This document shows, piece by piece, positions 40,547 through 49,190 of a DNA stretch of 64,000 nucleotides (positions within the stretch are counted from its first letter, which is position 1; every line of letters begins with the position of its first letter). The position numbers and the translations under genes are program-made. Origin of the DNA: Maridesulfovibrio ferrireducens (GTDB taxonomy: Bacteria; Desulfobacterota; Desulfovibrionia; Desulfovibrionales; Desulfovibrionaceae); assembly GCF_016342405.1 (NCBI RefSeq), contig NZ_JAEINN010000017.1, positions 1-64,000 on the forward strand, given 5' to 3'. The notes beneath the pieces are model-generated. The model was not told the DNA's origin, searched no databases, and saw only the letters and a program-made list of their open reading frames with translations.

Positions 40547-41374
40547 ATGAAGTTTAAGGTAGTATTTTTAAATCTGTTGGCAATTGTTGCATTTGCTATC
40601 CCTGCGTTCGCACATTTTCAGATGGTATACACCCCTGAAATTGCAGTAAATAAGGGTGATCAGACTCAGCTCAAATTGGTCTTTACTCATCCGTTTGAGG
40701 CCGGACATACCATGGATATGGGAGTTCCTGAAGAATTCTATATGCTGCATCAGAAAGGGGAAGAAGGAAAAACTAAAAAAGTTGACCTCAAATCCTATCT
40801 CAAACCAATCACATGGAAGAGTTTGACTAATTCCGGAAAGGCTTATGAAGCAAATCTGCCAAAGAAAATTGTCCGTTCCATGGGTGACTATACTTTAGTG
40901 CTGGTTCCTGCTCCTTATTTTGAGTCAGAAGAAGATGTTTACATTCAGCAGATTACCAAGACTTACATGAATGTCGGTGGAATGCCCGGTAACTGGTCTG
41001 TTCCAGCCGGACTTAAGACTGAGTGGATTCCTCTCGTAAAGCCTTATGCTATGTGGACAGGTATGACCTTTAAAGCTCAGCTTCTGTCAAGCGGAAAGCC
41101 TGTGCCGAATGCCGATGTTGAAGTTGAATACATGAATCATGCTCCTGAAATGAAGAAAAACGGATTTGCTAAAAAAGCAAACTCCGAAGCTCCACAGGAC
41201 GCTTTTGTGACAATGGGTATTAAAACAGATGCTCAGGGTTACATTGAATTTGCAGTTCCTAAAGCTGGCTGGTGGGGATTTTGTGCCCTTGGTTCCGGTC
41301 CAGACAAAGAGTTTAAAGGTAAAGAACTCTCTCAGGATGCTGTAATTTGGTTAAAAGCTGTTGATATGAAATAG
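40547..41374 (+). CDS. DUF4198-type periplasmic protein
   Basis: A 275-residue protein with a signal peptide (ending IPAFA, then HFQMVYTPE). It resembles the DUF4198 group of periplasmic metal-associated proteins (related to nickel/cobalt-uptake accessory proteins): an N-terminal His right after cleavage, FTHPFEAGHTMDM, and a C-terminal immunoglobulin-like part (LSSGKPVPNADVEVEYMNH...GYIEFAVPKAGWWGFCALG). It closes the feo region; a terminator follows at 41402-41436. A periplasmic iron-binding or delivery role is inferred from the neighbours. Confidence 0.82.
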   Translation: MKFKVVFLNLLAIVAFAIPAFAHFQMVYTPEIAVNKGDQTQLKLVFTHPFEAGHTMDMGVPEEFYMLHQKGEEGKTKKVDLKSYLKPITWKSLTNSGKAYEANLPKKIVRSMGDYTLVLVPAPYFESEEDVYIQQITKTYMNVGGMPGNWSVPAGLKTEWIPLVKPYAMWTGMTFKAQLLSSGKPVPNADVEVEYMNHAPEMKKNGFAKKANSEAPQDAFVTMGIKTDAQGYIEFAVPKAGWWGFCALGSGPDKEFKGKELSQDAVIWLKAVDMK

Positions 41375-41401
41375 TATGGTATAAAAGTTTGTAAATTCAT
41401 G

Positions 41402-41438
41402 CGCCCGAAAAGGATAATTCCTTTTCGGGCGTATGTTT
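41402..41438 (+). terminator. Terminator after the DUF4198 gene
   Basis: CGCCCGAAAAGG (41402-41413) pairs perfectly with CCTTTTCGGGCG (41420-41431) around ATAATT, followed by TATGTTTGT. It separates the feo region from the next gene. Confidence 0.8.
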
Positions 41439-41492
41439 GTCAGGGCGCGAAGCTCTTTAATTTATGTCTTTATTTTATAGAAGGATTGTCAA

Positions 41493-42152
41493 ATGATTCA
41501 AAATAACAATCAAATTATAGCTCTTACTGACGATCATACACTTTATAATGATTCAGAACAGATTTCCGGTTTAAATATTGAACACTATTCATGCGTGAAC
41601 AGTTTTTTTAGTGCAATGCTTAAGAATAACTATTCCGGAATTATTCTGAATATGCATAAAGTAATGAAAACTCCTTGTAGCGAAAGAAATAAGATTTTAT
41701 CTTTATCGGCGGATCTTCCCACTATGCGCTCTATAGAGAGAGGGAAGTCTCCAATTTTCATAGATGATTCGGATCTTTTTAAATGCAGTTGCCAGAAGCA
41801 TAGTTGTTTACTCTCCCGACCATCCTGCCCTATTACTGTAAGTATTCCTGTAAAAATAGGCTCCGACAATGATCCGGCAATGGCAAAACCAGTTGCCGGA
41901 ATTATCCATGATATATGTGAAAGAGGATGTACTTTTCATACCGATGAAGATCTTACAAATTATGATTTTCTTTATTTAAAGATCGAATCTCTTGCAAATA
42001 GACTTCCTATATATTCAGGTGTTTGCAAGTCTATCTCAGGCGGAAGTTGTTTATGTGGATATAATGTCAGATTTTTAGATATTAAAGAGGATCAGCTTTT
42101 GGAATTGCAAGATATATATACTAATACGAATCCCACAATAGAGAGATCTTGA
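41493..42152 (+). CDS. Probable PilZ-type protein with pseudo-receiver N-terminus
   Basis: A 219-residue cytoplasmic protein. The N-terminal 60 residues have the look of a degenerate receiver-like fold (QIIALTDDHTLYNDSEQISGLNIEHY...YSGIILNM). The C-terminal 110 residues follow the PilZ layout (TVSIPVKIG...GIIHDICERGCTFHTDED...FLYLKIE...YNVRFLDI), although the arginine pair normally binding cyclic di-GMP is not obvious. A cysteine-rich stretch (CSCQKHSCLLSRPSC) lies in between. It stands alone between two terminators. Confidence 0.6.
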   Translation: MIQNNNQIIALTDDHTLYNDSEQISGLNIEHYSCVNSFFSAMLKNNYSGIILNMHKVMKTPCSERNKILSLSADLPTMRSIERGKSPIFIDDSDLFKCSCQKHSCLLSRPSCPITVSIPVKIGSDNDPAMAKPVAGIIHDICERGCTFHTDEDLTNYDFLYLKIESLANRLPIYSGVCKSISGGSCLCGYNVRFLDIKEDQLLELQDIYTNTNPTIERS

Positions 42153-42221
42153 AACATTAAAGAGTGTGACGAGATATTTATCATAACTGCTGAATAAGCA
42201 GGGTTAAAACGATTAACAAAT

Positions 42222-42258
42222 AAAAAGGTTAGCTAAATTAATAGCTAACCTTTTTTAT
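42222..42258. terminator. Bidirectional terminator
   Basis: AAAAAGGTTAGCTA and TAGCTAACCTTTTT form a long stem around AATTAA, with T runs in both directions. It serves the PilZ-like gene and the convergent hydrogenase maturation operon. Confidence 0.85.
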
Positions 42259-42293
42259 TTTAGTCCTTGAAATTTCATCTGGTAATTATTTAT

Positions 42294-43496
42294 CTATAAA
42301 TTAAACGGGGCGATAATCCGTTCCAAAACACCTTGTACTTTTGAAATGGCAACACCGTAGTTTGTTATTGGTACGTTTCTGCGTTTACATTCGTTAATTC
42401 GTCTCAGCATTTCCGTGCGGTTGAGCATGCATGCCCCACAGTGAATAACAAGCTTATATCTTTCAAGATCTGTCGGGAAATCATGTCCTGAGTAAGTCTC
42501 GAAGTTAATGCTTTTATCAGTGTACTGACGAATCCAGTTCGGGATTTTTACCCGTCCGATGTCGTCCTCTACCGGGTGATGAGAGCACGCCTCACCTATA
42601 AGAACAATATCTCCGTCTTCCAGAGTATCAATGGCATCTGCGCCTTTGATGAGGCTTGGTAAGTCGCCTTTGTAGCGGGCAAATAAAGTTGAAAAGGTGG
42701 TTAACGGGATTTTGTCGGGAACATCATTTGCAACGCTGAGAACGACTTGTGAGTCCGTAATAACCAGCGCAGGCTGATGGTTTAAATTTTGTAAAGCTTT
42801 CTCAATTTCATGTTCTTTAATAGTCACCGCGACGGCGTTATAGTCCAGAATCTCACGTAACACTTGAACTTGTGGAAGAATAAGACGTCCTTTCGGAGCA
42901 GATAGATCAATCGGAACCACGCAGACAACCCAATCTCCTTCATTGAAAAGATCACCCGCAAGAACAGGATCACGTTTCATTTCATCAGGAGCCAAGTCAA
43001 TGATGGCATTTTTAATTTCTTGAATGTTGAAGCTATTTGTCGCGGAAACTTCTAAAAATGGAAAATTATTTTCATGGCAATAGCTGATATCTTTCGCGGA
43101 AGGGGGTCTAAGGTCGTTTTTGTTGAAAATCGTAATGAACGGAATTTTCAGGTCACAGATCTCACTTATAATATTTTTTTCATAATCCGTGATTCCTTCT
43201 TCTCCGATTACAACAATTGCGACATCAGACCGCCAGAGAACTTTCTGTGTAGCTTTGATCCTGAGTTCACCCAGTTCTCCTGAGTCATCAAGACCTGCTG
43301 TGTCGTAGAAGGTTACCGGACCTAGTGGCAGCAGTTCATAATGTTTGGCAACGGCATCTGTTGTTGTTCCCGGTTGATCCGAAACAATAGATATATCCTG
43401 ATCCACAATTGCGTTTATCAGAGAAGATTTCCCGGCATTGCGCCTTCCAGCCAGAGTTATAACAAGCCTGACTCCGCGTGGTGCTTTATTGGACAT
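42294..43496 (-). CDS. hydF: [FeFe] hydrogenase maturation GTPase HydF
   Basis: A 400-residue GTPase and scaffold on which the 2Fe subcluster of the H-cluster is assembled before transfer to HydA. The P-loop is LAGRRNAGKSSLINA, switch II is FYDTAGLDD, and the NKxD motif is FNKND. The C-terminal cluster-binding residues are visible in GEACSHHPVEDD and, about 50 residues later, VIHCGACMLNR. It is the last gene of the hyd operon and its start overlaps hydE by 11 bases. Length and motifs are normal. Confidence 0.93.
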   Translation of the reverse strand: MSNKAPRGVRLVITLAGRRNAGKSSLINAIVDQDISIVSDQPGTTTDAVAKHYELLPLGPVTFYDTAGLDDSGELGELRIKATQKVLWRSDVAIVVIGEEGITDYEKNIISEICDLKIPFITIFNKNDLRPPSAKDISYCHENNFPFLEVSATNSFNIQEIKNAIIDLAPDEMKRDPVLAGDLFNEGDWVVCVVPIDLSAPKGRLILPQVQVLREILDYNAVAVTIKEHEIEKALQNLNHQPALVITDSQVVLSVANDVPDKIPLTTFSTLFARYKGDLPSLIKGADAIDTLEDGDIVLIGEACSHHPVEDDIGRVKIPNWIRQYTDKSINFETYSGHDFPTDLERYKLVIHCGACMLNRTEMLRRINECKRRNVPITNYGVAISKVQGVLERIIAPFNL

Positions 43497-44493
43497 TTTT
43501 ATTCCTTTTAGAAAAGCCTTTTGATGATGAAGGTATGAGGTTTAAATATCTGATTGTGCTTTCAGCTTGTGATAGCGAATCGGAAACATCGATTGCCACT
43601 GAATTTTTACCCGGATAAATATTGTAATCCGCGCGATGTGCGGAAGGTGTGACAGAAGGCATTATTACATTACATCCTCTGCTGAGTCCTATTTCTCTAC
43701 CTTTCGCGTCAAAAGAATCTAGAGCTGATGTGGCTGGAATATTGGATTCAGGATTTAAAATGCGGAGCAGGGCAGTCACACGGTAAGACAGCAATAAGTC
43801 TCCGGGAGCAGCATCGGCAAAAGGGGTATCCGGATGAGGAACAAAAGGTCCGGCTGCTATCATGTCCAGCTTAAGATCTGTCAGAAAAAGGATGTCTTTC
43901 AAAAGAGATTCAACGTTTGAATCAGGCAATCCTACAATGATGCCGGACCCTATTTCGTATCCCATACCGTGTAATGATTTTATTCTGTTAAGCCTTTCAT
44001 TAAATTCTTCGCCGCTTCTGATTTTTTTGTATAATTTAGGATTTGAAGTTTCGATTTTAATCAGGCATCGGTCAGCCCCGCACTCAAACCAATAACCGTA
44101 TTCATCAAGGTCGCGGTCTCCGATTGACAGAGTCACAGCCACATCATGGCGATTTTTAATATCTTTAACCAGTTCGCCAATTTGATCTTTTGAATAGCAG
44201 AAATCATCGCCAGACTGTAAAACAATTGTTCGCGCTCCGTTTAGCGCTGCTGTTTCAGATGCTTCCATAATTGTAGGCAGATCAAGTCGATAACGATTGA
44301 TTTTTGAGTTAGGAGCTCTGAGTCCGCAATAAAAACATTTTTTGTTGCAAACATTCGAAAATTCTACAATTGCGCGAAGGTATACTTCATTTTTAAATAC
44401 TTTTTCCCTTACCTGATCGGCAAGTGTGAAAAGTTCATCATCATTCTGACCCTTAAGATAGTTTAGAATTTTTAGCTCGCTGAGTGCATACAT
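43486..44493 (-). CDS. hydE: [FeFe] hydrogenase maturation radical SAM enzyme HydE
   Basis: A 335-residue radical SAM enzyme that takes part in building the dithiomethylamine-bridged 2Fe subcluster. The [4Fe-4S] motif is CNKKCFYCG (CxxxCxxC, about 53-61), followed by RTIVLQSGDD and the conserved SGIIVGLPDSNVESLLKDI barrel strand. It lies between an uncharacterised gene (four bases away) and hydF (overlapping). It is a standard member of the maturation set, acting in the cytoplasm. Confidence 0.92.
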   Translation of the reverse strand: MYALSELKILNYLKGQNDDELFTLADQVREKVFKNEVYLRAIVEFSNVCNKKCFYCGLRAPNSKINRYRLDLPTIMEASETAALNGARTIVLQSGDDFCYSKDQIGELVKDIKNRHDVAVTLSIGDRDLDEYGYWFECGADRCLIKIETSNPKLYKKIRSGEEFNERLNRIKSLHGMGYEIGSGIIVGLPDSNVESLLKDILFLTDLKLDMIAAGPFVPHPDTPFADAAPGDLLLSYRVTALLRILNPESNIPATSALDSFDAKGREIGLSRGCNVIMPSVTPSAHRADYNIYPGKNSVAIDVSDSLSQAESTIRYLNLIPSSSKGFSKRNKNVQ

Positions 44494-44497
44494 ATAA

Positions 44498-45070
44498 CTA
44501 TGATCCTGATAAATTCATTGATCGGGCGCATTCATTTATTAAACGGAATGCGGCAATTTCTTTCTTTGTTGAAGAGGATGGAGGCCGGCCGGATTTTGTC
44601 CATTCGATTAGTTTTTCCACATCAGCTTCAACCATTCCCCAGAAACCTTCAGGCGCATGCGGTTCTGCGTGGGCATATTGACCGAAACAGATTGTATTAT
44701 CCACGACAATGACAGGTGTACACGGCAGGTTGCGGGCCGGATGTATCCGTAGTTTCTCCGGGTATTTTTTTTTAAGATCAGTAAGAAAGGTATGTGAAAC
44801 TTTAATTTCTTCTTCCGTTGCCTGGCGTGAAATGCCGAATCTTAGAGCGCCGAGAAAAGATTCTTTCCAACTGAAATCAAGTTCCGGTTCTATGGCAATA
44901 ATATCAAGTCGCTGGAATTCCGGTTTATTCAGAGCTGTATCCAGCCCTGCCTGATGCCGTTCAGATTTTGCAAAGGGGCCGTAAACCGCTCCATTAAGAA
45001 TTATCCTGCGGGAGGCTGAATAAAAAAGGTCAGGAATATTCAACCCGTCAGTTCCTGCAAAAATTTTCAT
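44498..45070 (-). CDS. Uncharacterised protein inside the hyd maturation operon
   Basis: A 190-residue soluble protein. It opens MKIFAGTDGLNIPDLFYSASRRIILNGAVYGPFA and contains a VIVVDNTICFGQYAHAEPHAPEGFWG block and a C-terminal helical part. I do not recognise a characterised family, and no metal-binding motif beyond scattered His and Cys is visible. Its position between hydG and hydE, with four bases to hydE, strongly suggests a role linked to [FeFe] hydrogenase maturation, perhaps restricted to this bacterial group. Confidence 0.75.
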   Translation of the reverse strand: MKIFAGTDGLNIPDLFYSASRRIILNGAVYGPFAKSERHQAGLDTALNKPEFQRLDIIAIEPELDFSWKESFLGALRFGISRQATEEEIKVSHTFLTDLKKKYPEKLRIHPARNLPCTPVIVVDNTICFGQYAHAEPHAPEGFWGMVEADVEKLIEWTKSGRPPSSSTKKEIAAFRLINECARSMNLSGS

Positions 45071-45194
45071 TTTTATTTAATCCTGCTGAGTTCATCAGGC
45101 ATGAAGCCGTGATTAGAAGGTTGAGCGTGGACATCTTATGAGCCGCACGCTCACCTTCTATAAGTTCATATTGGTTGAAGTTCCGGTTTCGCTT

Positions 45195-46622
45195 TTACAG
45201 GTAAAGATCTCTTTCGCCTGCTGCCATGCGAGTGACTCTGTCAGTCAGCAAATTTCTCCGCTCAGGGTCGGCATAGCTTGCAAGTTCCTTACGGATAAGT
45301 TCCTCACCGATTTTTTTTGTTTCTTCGGAGGCATAATCTTCCAGGTATTCTTTGAAAGTAAGCAGCCCGTTAGGCAGGCAGAATTTTTGAATAAAACCTG
45401 TTTTCGCAAGCTCCATAAAATGTTCCCCGGTGCGTCCGAGACGATAACAGGCCGTACACCATGAAGGAACATAGTTCTGATCACCACTGATAAGGCTGCG
45501 GATAACTTCGTCAAGACTGCGACTGTCGCCAACGCAGAATTGCTGAACATCAGGGCGGTCATATTGAGGATCGCTGTAAGCTCCTGGGTAGGTCCTGGAA
45601 CCGGCTGATATTTGTGAAACACCTACTTCGAGTAGTTCTTTGCGAAATTCGGCATTTTCACGGGTGGTCAGGATAAGCCCGGTATACGGAACAGCAAGGC
45701 GAAGTACGGCTACGATTTTTTTAAAATTATGGTTGGAAGACAGATAAGGAGGGTTATAAGCCAGATCTGAACCCTGAGCCGGTTCAAGTCTGGGGAATGA
45801 AATAGTGTGCGGTCCGACTCCGCAGTCTTTTTCAAGCTGTTTAGCGTGATAAAGAAGTCCCATGACTTCAAAGATAGGATCAAATAAGCCAAACAGTGCG
45901 CCCATTCCTACGTCATCTATGCCTGCTTCCTGCGCGCGATGCATGGCATAAAGTCTCCATAGATAATCTGTTTTTTTGCCGGCTATATGTACTTTTTTGT
46001 ATGTTTCCTGATGGTATGATTCTTGGAAACATTGATAGGTACCAATGCCGACATCATGGAGCGCTTTAAACCCTTTAACATCCAGAGGAGCGCAGTTTAT
46101 ATTTACCCTGCGAATTTCTCCGCTTATATCTGATGTTACAGAATAAACATCGCGTACGGTTTGAGCTATCCATTCTGCATTATATTTTGGATGTTCTCCG
46201 TAAACTAGCAGAAGCCGTTTGTGCCCAATTTTTTCCAGAACTTCTACTTCTTTGTGAATTTCTTCAGGGCTTAGTGTTCTGCGTTCAAGGTCTGTATTTT
46301 TTGCATTGAATCCGCAATAAGCACACTGATTGACACATTCGTTAGAAATATACAGCGGGGCAAAAAGAACCAGACGGTTACCATAGATTCCTTTTTTGAC
46401 TTCCATGGCTGTCTCAAAAATTTCATTATCCAGATCTTTATCTGTATTTTTAAGCAGCACTGCCGCTTCAAATGGCGTAAGGCCTTTTCTTTCTTTTGCT
46501 TTGGCAAGAATATCCCGAACCTGAGCAGGGGCGGGGTTGGTTGCTTTTTCCATTTCAGACCAAATAAGTTCTTCATCAATAAAAGATTTCAGATCGTTTC
46601 CTGAAGTATTATTATTTTTCAT
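45195..46622 (-). CDS. hydG: [FeFe] hydrogenase maturation radical SAM enzyme HydG
   Basis: A 475-residue radical SAM tyrosine lyase that supplies the CO and CN ligands of the H-cluster. The SAM cluster motif is ECVNQCAYCGFN (CxxxCxxC, about 84-94). The C-terminal auxiliary-cluster motif is SWCTACYRLGRTG with a third Cys in QKFCLPNG 22 residues later. The length is that of the family. It follows the small regulator gene by 15 bases and is part of the hydAB maturation operon. Confidence 0.94.
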   Translation of the reverse strand: MKNNNTSGNDLKSFIDEELIWSEMEKATNPAPAQVRDILAKAKERKGLTPFEAAVLLKNTDKDLDNEIFETAMEVKKGIYGNRLVLFAPLYISNECVNQCAYCGFNAKNTDLERRTLSPEEIHKEVEVLEKIGHKRLLLVYGEHPKYNAEWIAQTVRDVYSVTSDISGEIRRVNINCAPLDVKGFKALHDVGIGTYQCFQESYHQETYKKVHIAGKKTDYLWRLYAMHRAQEAGIDDVGMGALFGLFDPIFEVMGLLYHAKQLEKDCGVGPHTISFPRLEPAQGSDLAYNPPYLSSNHNFKKIVAVLRLAVPYTGLILTTRENAEFRKELLEVGVSQISAGSRTYPGAYSDPQYDRPDVQQFCVGDSRSLDEVIRSLISGDQNYVPSWCTACYRLGRTGEHFMELAKTGFIQKFCLPNGLLTFKEYLEDYASEETKKIGEELIRKELASYADPERRNLLTDRVTRMAAGERDLYL

Positions 46623-46637
46623 GACTCTGTCCTAATT

Positions 46638-46880
46638 TTAAACAAGTAGTGATTTAACTTTAACACCCTCAAGCATACCGAGCTTTCCCGTCAAAGAGCC
46701 AACTTCATCGGTGGTCGCTTCTATAATGATACCGATAACGTTTACATCTTTTTCACGGAAAGGAAGCCCCATACGGCCGACAATTATATTACCATGCTCA
46801 CTGAGAGTCTGATTTACTTTCGGTGCAGCTTTAAATCTGTTTTTAACGGTTATTCCAATGATTCCTAGCCGTTTATTCAT
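46638..46880 (-). CDS. TM1266-type iron-only hydrogenase system regulator
   Basis: A protein of about 80 residues with a single ACT/NikR-like ferredoxin fold: RLGIIGITVKNRFKAAPKVNQTLSEHGNIIVGRMGLPF...VNVIGIIIEATTDEVGSLTGKLGMLEGVKVKSLLV. It matches the TM1266 family, a putative regulator found with [FeFe] hydrogenase genes. I prefer ATG 46880 (MNKRLGII); an in-frame start at 46901 gives seven unusual residues. It is placed directly before hydG. Confidence 0.87.
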   Translation of the reverse strand: MNKRLGIIGITVKNRFKAAPKVNQTLSEHGNIIVGRMGLPFREKDVNVIGIIIEATTDEVGSLTGKLGMLEGVKVKSLLV

Positions 46881-46901
46881 GCAGTTTCTCCGGTCTACCA
46901 A

Positions 46902-47166
46902 TGACTCGCAGGTAGAGAAATATTTCAGATAGTAATCTGCAATGATTTATGAAGGCGGGTGTTCTGGGCGGTAAACCGGCTTGAAACCGGCAGAGTCCAG
47001 AAGACTCGACCCCGGGATCAGGAAAAACCCTTTCCGCAGGCAGACTCTTCGACTGAAAATTTATTAAATACAACTCAGTGCAGTGTTCATACAAACTATT
47101 ACAAGCAAGCGCCGACCCTTGGAGCAGATTCTTCCTAGCCGCAGGCAAACGCTGTTTTTTTATAAA
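46902..47166 (-). repeat. Intergenic repeats and hairpins in the hyd operon
   Basis: The 265-base space between hydB and the TM1266-type gene holds no gene. On the minus strand there are two TGCCTGCGG boxes (47034-47044 and 47139-47149 as CCGCAGGCA), each beginning a structured segment. The inner one has hairpins GGAAA/TTTCC, GAGTC-TTCTG-GACTC and CCGG-TTTCAAG-CCGG. Boxes of the type TTTGCCTGCGG are familiar between genes in Desulfovibrio. They may shape differential expression of structural and maturation genes by RNA processing. Confidence 0.6.
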
Positions 47167-47505
47167 TTAGAAATTAAACTTATACCCTTTTCCTTTGAGG
47201 GCGCTTAGTTTTGCACTGCGATCTATATAATGAGTATGAAGCAACTCATGCGATTTATGTCCACAAGGACCATCATGCAGAAATCCATTTTTTTTGTTAT
47301 AGATTTTTGCAATCATAGGATTGTTCTGAGATTTTCTATATTTGTAGATTTTAGAGTTTGCATCTGCTGCGTAAACAGATTTTTGCCTTAAGCCTACAAA
47401 ACTCATAACCGAGGCTATAGCTTCGGTCGCAATGTTCATGCTGAGCACTGCGTAACCGGTCATTACACCACAAGCTTTTAAAAAACTGCGTCTTTTCATT
47501 TTCAT
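47167..47505 (-). CDS. hydB: [FeFe] hydrogenase small subunit HydB with Tat signal
   Basis: A 112-residue small subunit. The Tat signal RRSFLKACGVMTGYAVL lies at residues 4-20 and would export the folded hydrogenase, together with the signal-less large subunit, to the periplasm. The mature part has the family's YRKSQNNPMIAKIY and HDGPCGHKSHELLHTHY segments. It begins 13 bases after hydA, matching the hydAB order of periplasmic Desulfovibrio hydrogenases. Confidence 0.93.
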   Translation of the reverse strand: MKMKRRSFLKACGVMTGYAVLSMNIATEAIASVMSFVGLRQKSVYAADANSKIYKYRKSQNNPMIAKIYNKKNGFLHDGPCGHKSHELLHTHYIDRSAKLSALKGKGYKFNF

Positions 47506-47518
47506 ATCTCAGTTCTCC

Positions 47519-48862
47519 TTATGCCTTGATTTTGCGGACTCTGAACCGCTTATTAATCTGAGCAACAGTACTTCTGAACAATGAAGCCTGAATTTCTGGG
47601 TCAAGAGGTTGACCTCCTCCATTCACGCAGCCACCAGGGCAAGTCATGATTTCAATGAAGTGATAAGGAGATTTTCCGGCTCTTACTTCATCACACAACT
47701 TTGCAGCATTTTTCAGTCCGCTTGCTACTGCTACTTTAACAACTCCGAAGTTAGGAACTTTGATATCAGCCGTATTGATACCCTCGTGAGTCCGTACAAC
47801 TTTAATTTCCGGGTTCTTCAGCTTTTCACCAGACAGTTCTTCGTAGGCCAGTCTAAGCGCGGCTTCCATAACTCCGCCGCTATTGCCGAAAATAGTAGCA
47901 GCACCTGTTGATTCTCCCAAAACTGGATCAGGATCTTCATCAGGCAGATTGTTGAAGTCGATACCGGCAGCTTTAATCATATATGCCAGTTCCCTGGTGT
48001 TGATTGTAGCATCAATATCACTGAAGCCGCTGTCAGTTAATTCAGGACGAATGCCTTCGTATTTTTTGGCAATACAAGGCATAATTGATACAGTATAAAT
48101 CTTTTTAGGACTGGTGCCGGTTTCTTTAGCTCCGTATGTTTTGCATAGAGGCCCAAGCATACCGATTGGAGATTTACAGCTTGAAAGATTGGGCATCAGG
48201 TCTGGATAATAAGTTTCAGCAAACTTTATCCATCCCGGGCAGCAGGAAGTGAACTGCGGCAGAGGACGAGCATCTTTCTGTCCCTGTTCCTTCACTCGGT
48301 GGATAAGCTCAGTGCCTTCTTCCATGATGGTAAGGTCGGCAGCAAATTCAGTATCCCAAATGTAGTTGAAGCCGAGTTTTCTGAGAGCCGCGTGCATTTT
48401 TCCGCCGACATATGTGCCGGTAGCTGCTCCGAAACATTCCCCTAGGCCATAGCGTACAGAAGGGGCGGGCATTGAAACAACAACAGTATCGGGATCTTTG
48501 AGCTTTTCGAAAAGCTCATCAACAAAAGAAACGCCTTCACTAATTGCCCCATAAGGACAATTGGTCAAGCACTGTCCACAGTTCATGCAGGCAACAGGAT
48601 CAACTATCCGATGAATTCCATCGTCGTTGATAGACTGAATTGCTCCTGTGGCACAGACTTCATCACAAGCGCCACAGCCTTGACATTTGTCCTCATCAAC
48701 CATCACAAAAGTAATTCTGTCCGGGTCAGCTCCTTTCGGCGGAGCGTAATTCCGATACATGACACCTTCGATAAGCCTCATACTTCCCTCCACATCCGAG
48801 TGAATTGCAGATAGATCAGCCGGAGCCACAGCCGGTCCTGATTTGGGCGTACATCCTGACAT
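47519..48862 (-). CDS. hydA: Periplasmic [FeFe] hydrogenase large subunit HydA
   Basis: A 447-residue catalytic subunit that oxidises or produces H2 in the periplasm. Two 4Fe-4S ferredoxin motifs, CQGCGACDEVC and CMNCGQCLTNC, lie at about 62-105. The H-cluster motifs are TSCCPGW (about 203-209), MPCIAKKYE (about 260) and MTCPGGCVNGGGQP (about 405). There is no own signal peptide; it should be carried out by HydB. The first 30 residues before the ferredoxin part are longer than usual. The start is supported by AAGGAGGA upstream. It is the first gene of the hyd operon and needs the iron supplied by the neighbouring loci. Confidence 0.95.
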   Translation of the reverse strand: MSGCTPKSGPAVAPADLSAIHSDVEGSMRLIEGVMYRNYAPPKGADPDRITFVMVDEDKCQGCGACDEVCATGAIQSINDDGIHRIVDPVACMNCGQCLTNCPYGAISEGVSFVDELFEKLKDPDTVVVSMPAPSVRYGLGECFGAATGTYVGGKMHAALRKLGFNYIWDTEFAADLTIMEEGTELIHRVKEQGQKDARPLPQFTSCCPGWIKFAETYYPDLMPNLSSCKSPIGMLGPLCKTYGAKETGTSPKKIYTVSIMPCIAKKYEGIRPELTDSGFSDIDATINTRELAYMIKAAGIDFNNLPDEDPDPVLGESTGAATIFGNSGGVMEAALRLAYEELSGEKLKNPEIKVVRTHEGINTADIKVPNFGVVKVAVASGLKNAAKLCDEVRAGKSPYHFIEIMTCPGGCVNGGGQPLDPEIQASLFRSTVAQINKRFRVRKIKA

Positions 48863-49190
48863 AGGATATCCTCCTTAGTTAAACTAATGTACAGTTTGTC
48901 TGAACTACGGGATACATAGTGCAAAATAGTAACACAAATCAACAATTATTATAAAATAGTTGTATCAAAAAGTGTGTGCTAAAAAAGAACACGCTTTGTT
49001 TTGATAAGTGTAGGTTTAATTTTATTAGATTGTGTATAGGGGTATTCTTAAATAAAAGCAGTATATTATGTTGTTTTTGGTGAGGTTGCGAAAAAAAAGA
49101 GATCTTGGAAAAAGTTGTAGGCATTGATTGCTGAATAGATATAATGCTATATAAATTGGTATAGAATTATATTTTTACGAGGAGAAGGGG
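48863..49190. other. Divergent promoter region, hyd operon and hemerythrin
   Basis: A 328-base AT-rich region with no gene of its own. It must contain the hydA promoter on the minus strand and the hemerythrin promoter on the plus strand, the latter with a GAGGAGAAGGGG ribosome-binding site. I see no clear regulator site or RNA structure. Confidence 0.5.

Noticed and set aside
46960-47045. Possible tRNA-Sec or tRNA-Ser
   Set aside because: A CCGG-stem with a 7-base loop gives TCA or TGA as a pseudo-anticodon on the two strands, but there is no acceptor pairing, no D-arm and no GGTTCRANNCC T-arm in register.
46902-47166. Cobalamin or other known riboswitch
   Set aside because: No match to conserved riboswitch cores that I know, and the position within an operon with repeats fits an intergenic repeat element better.
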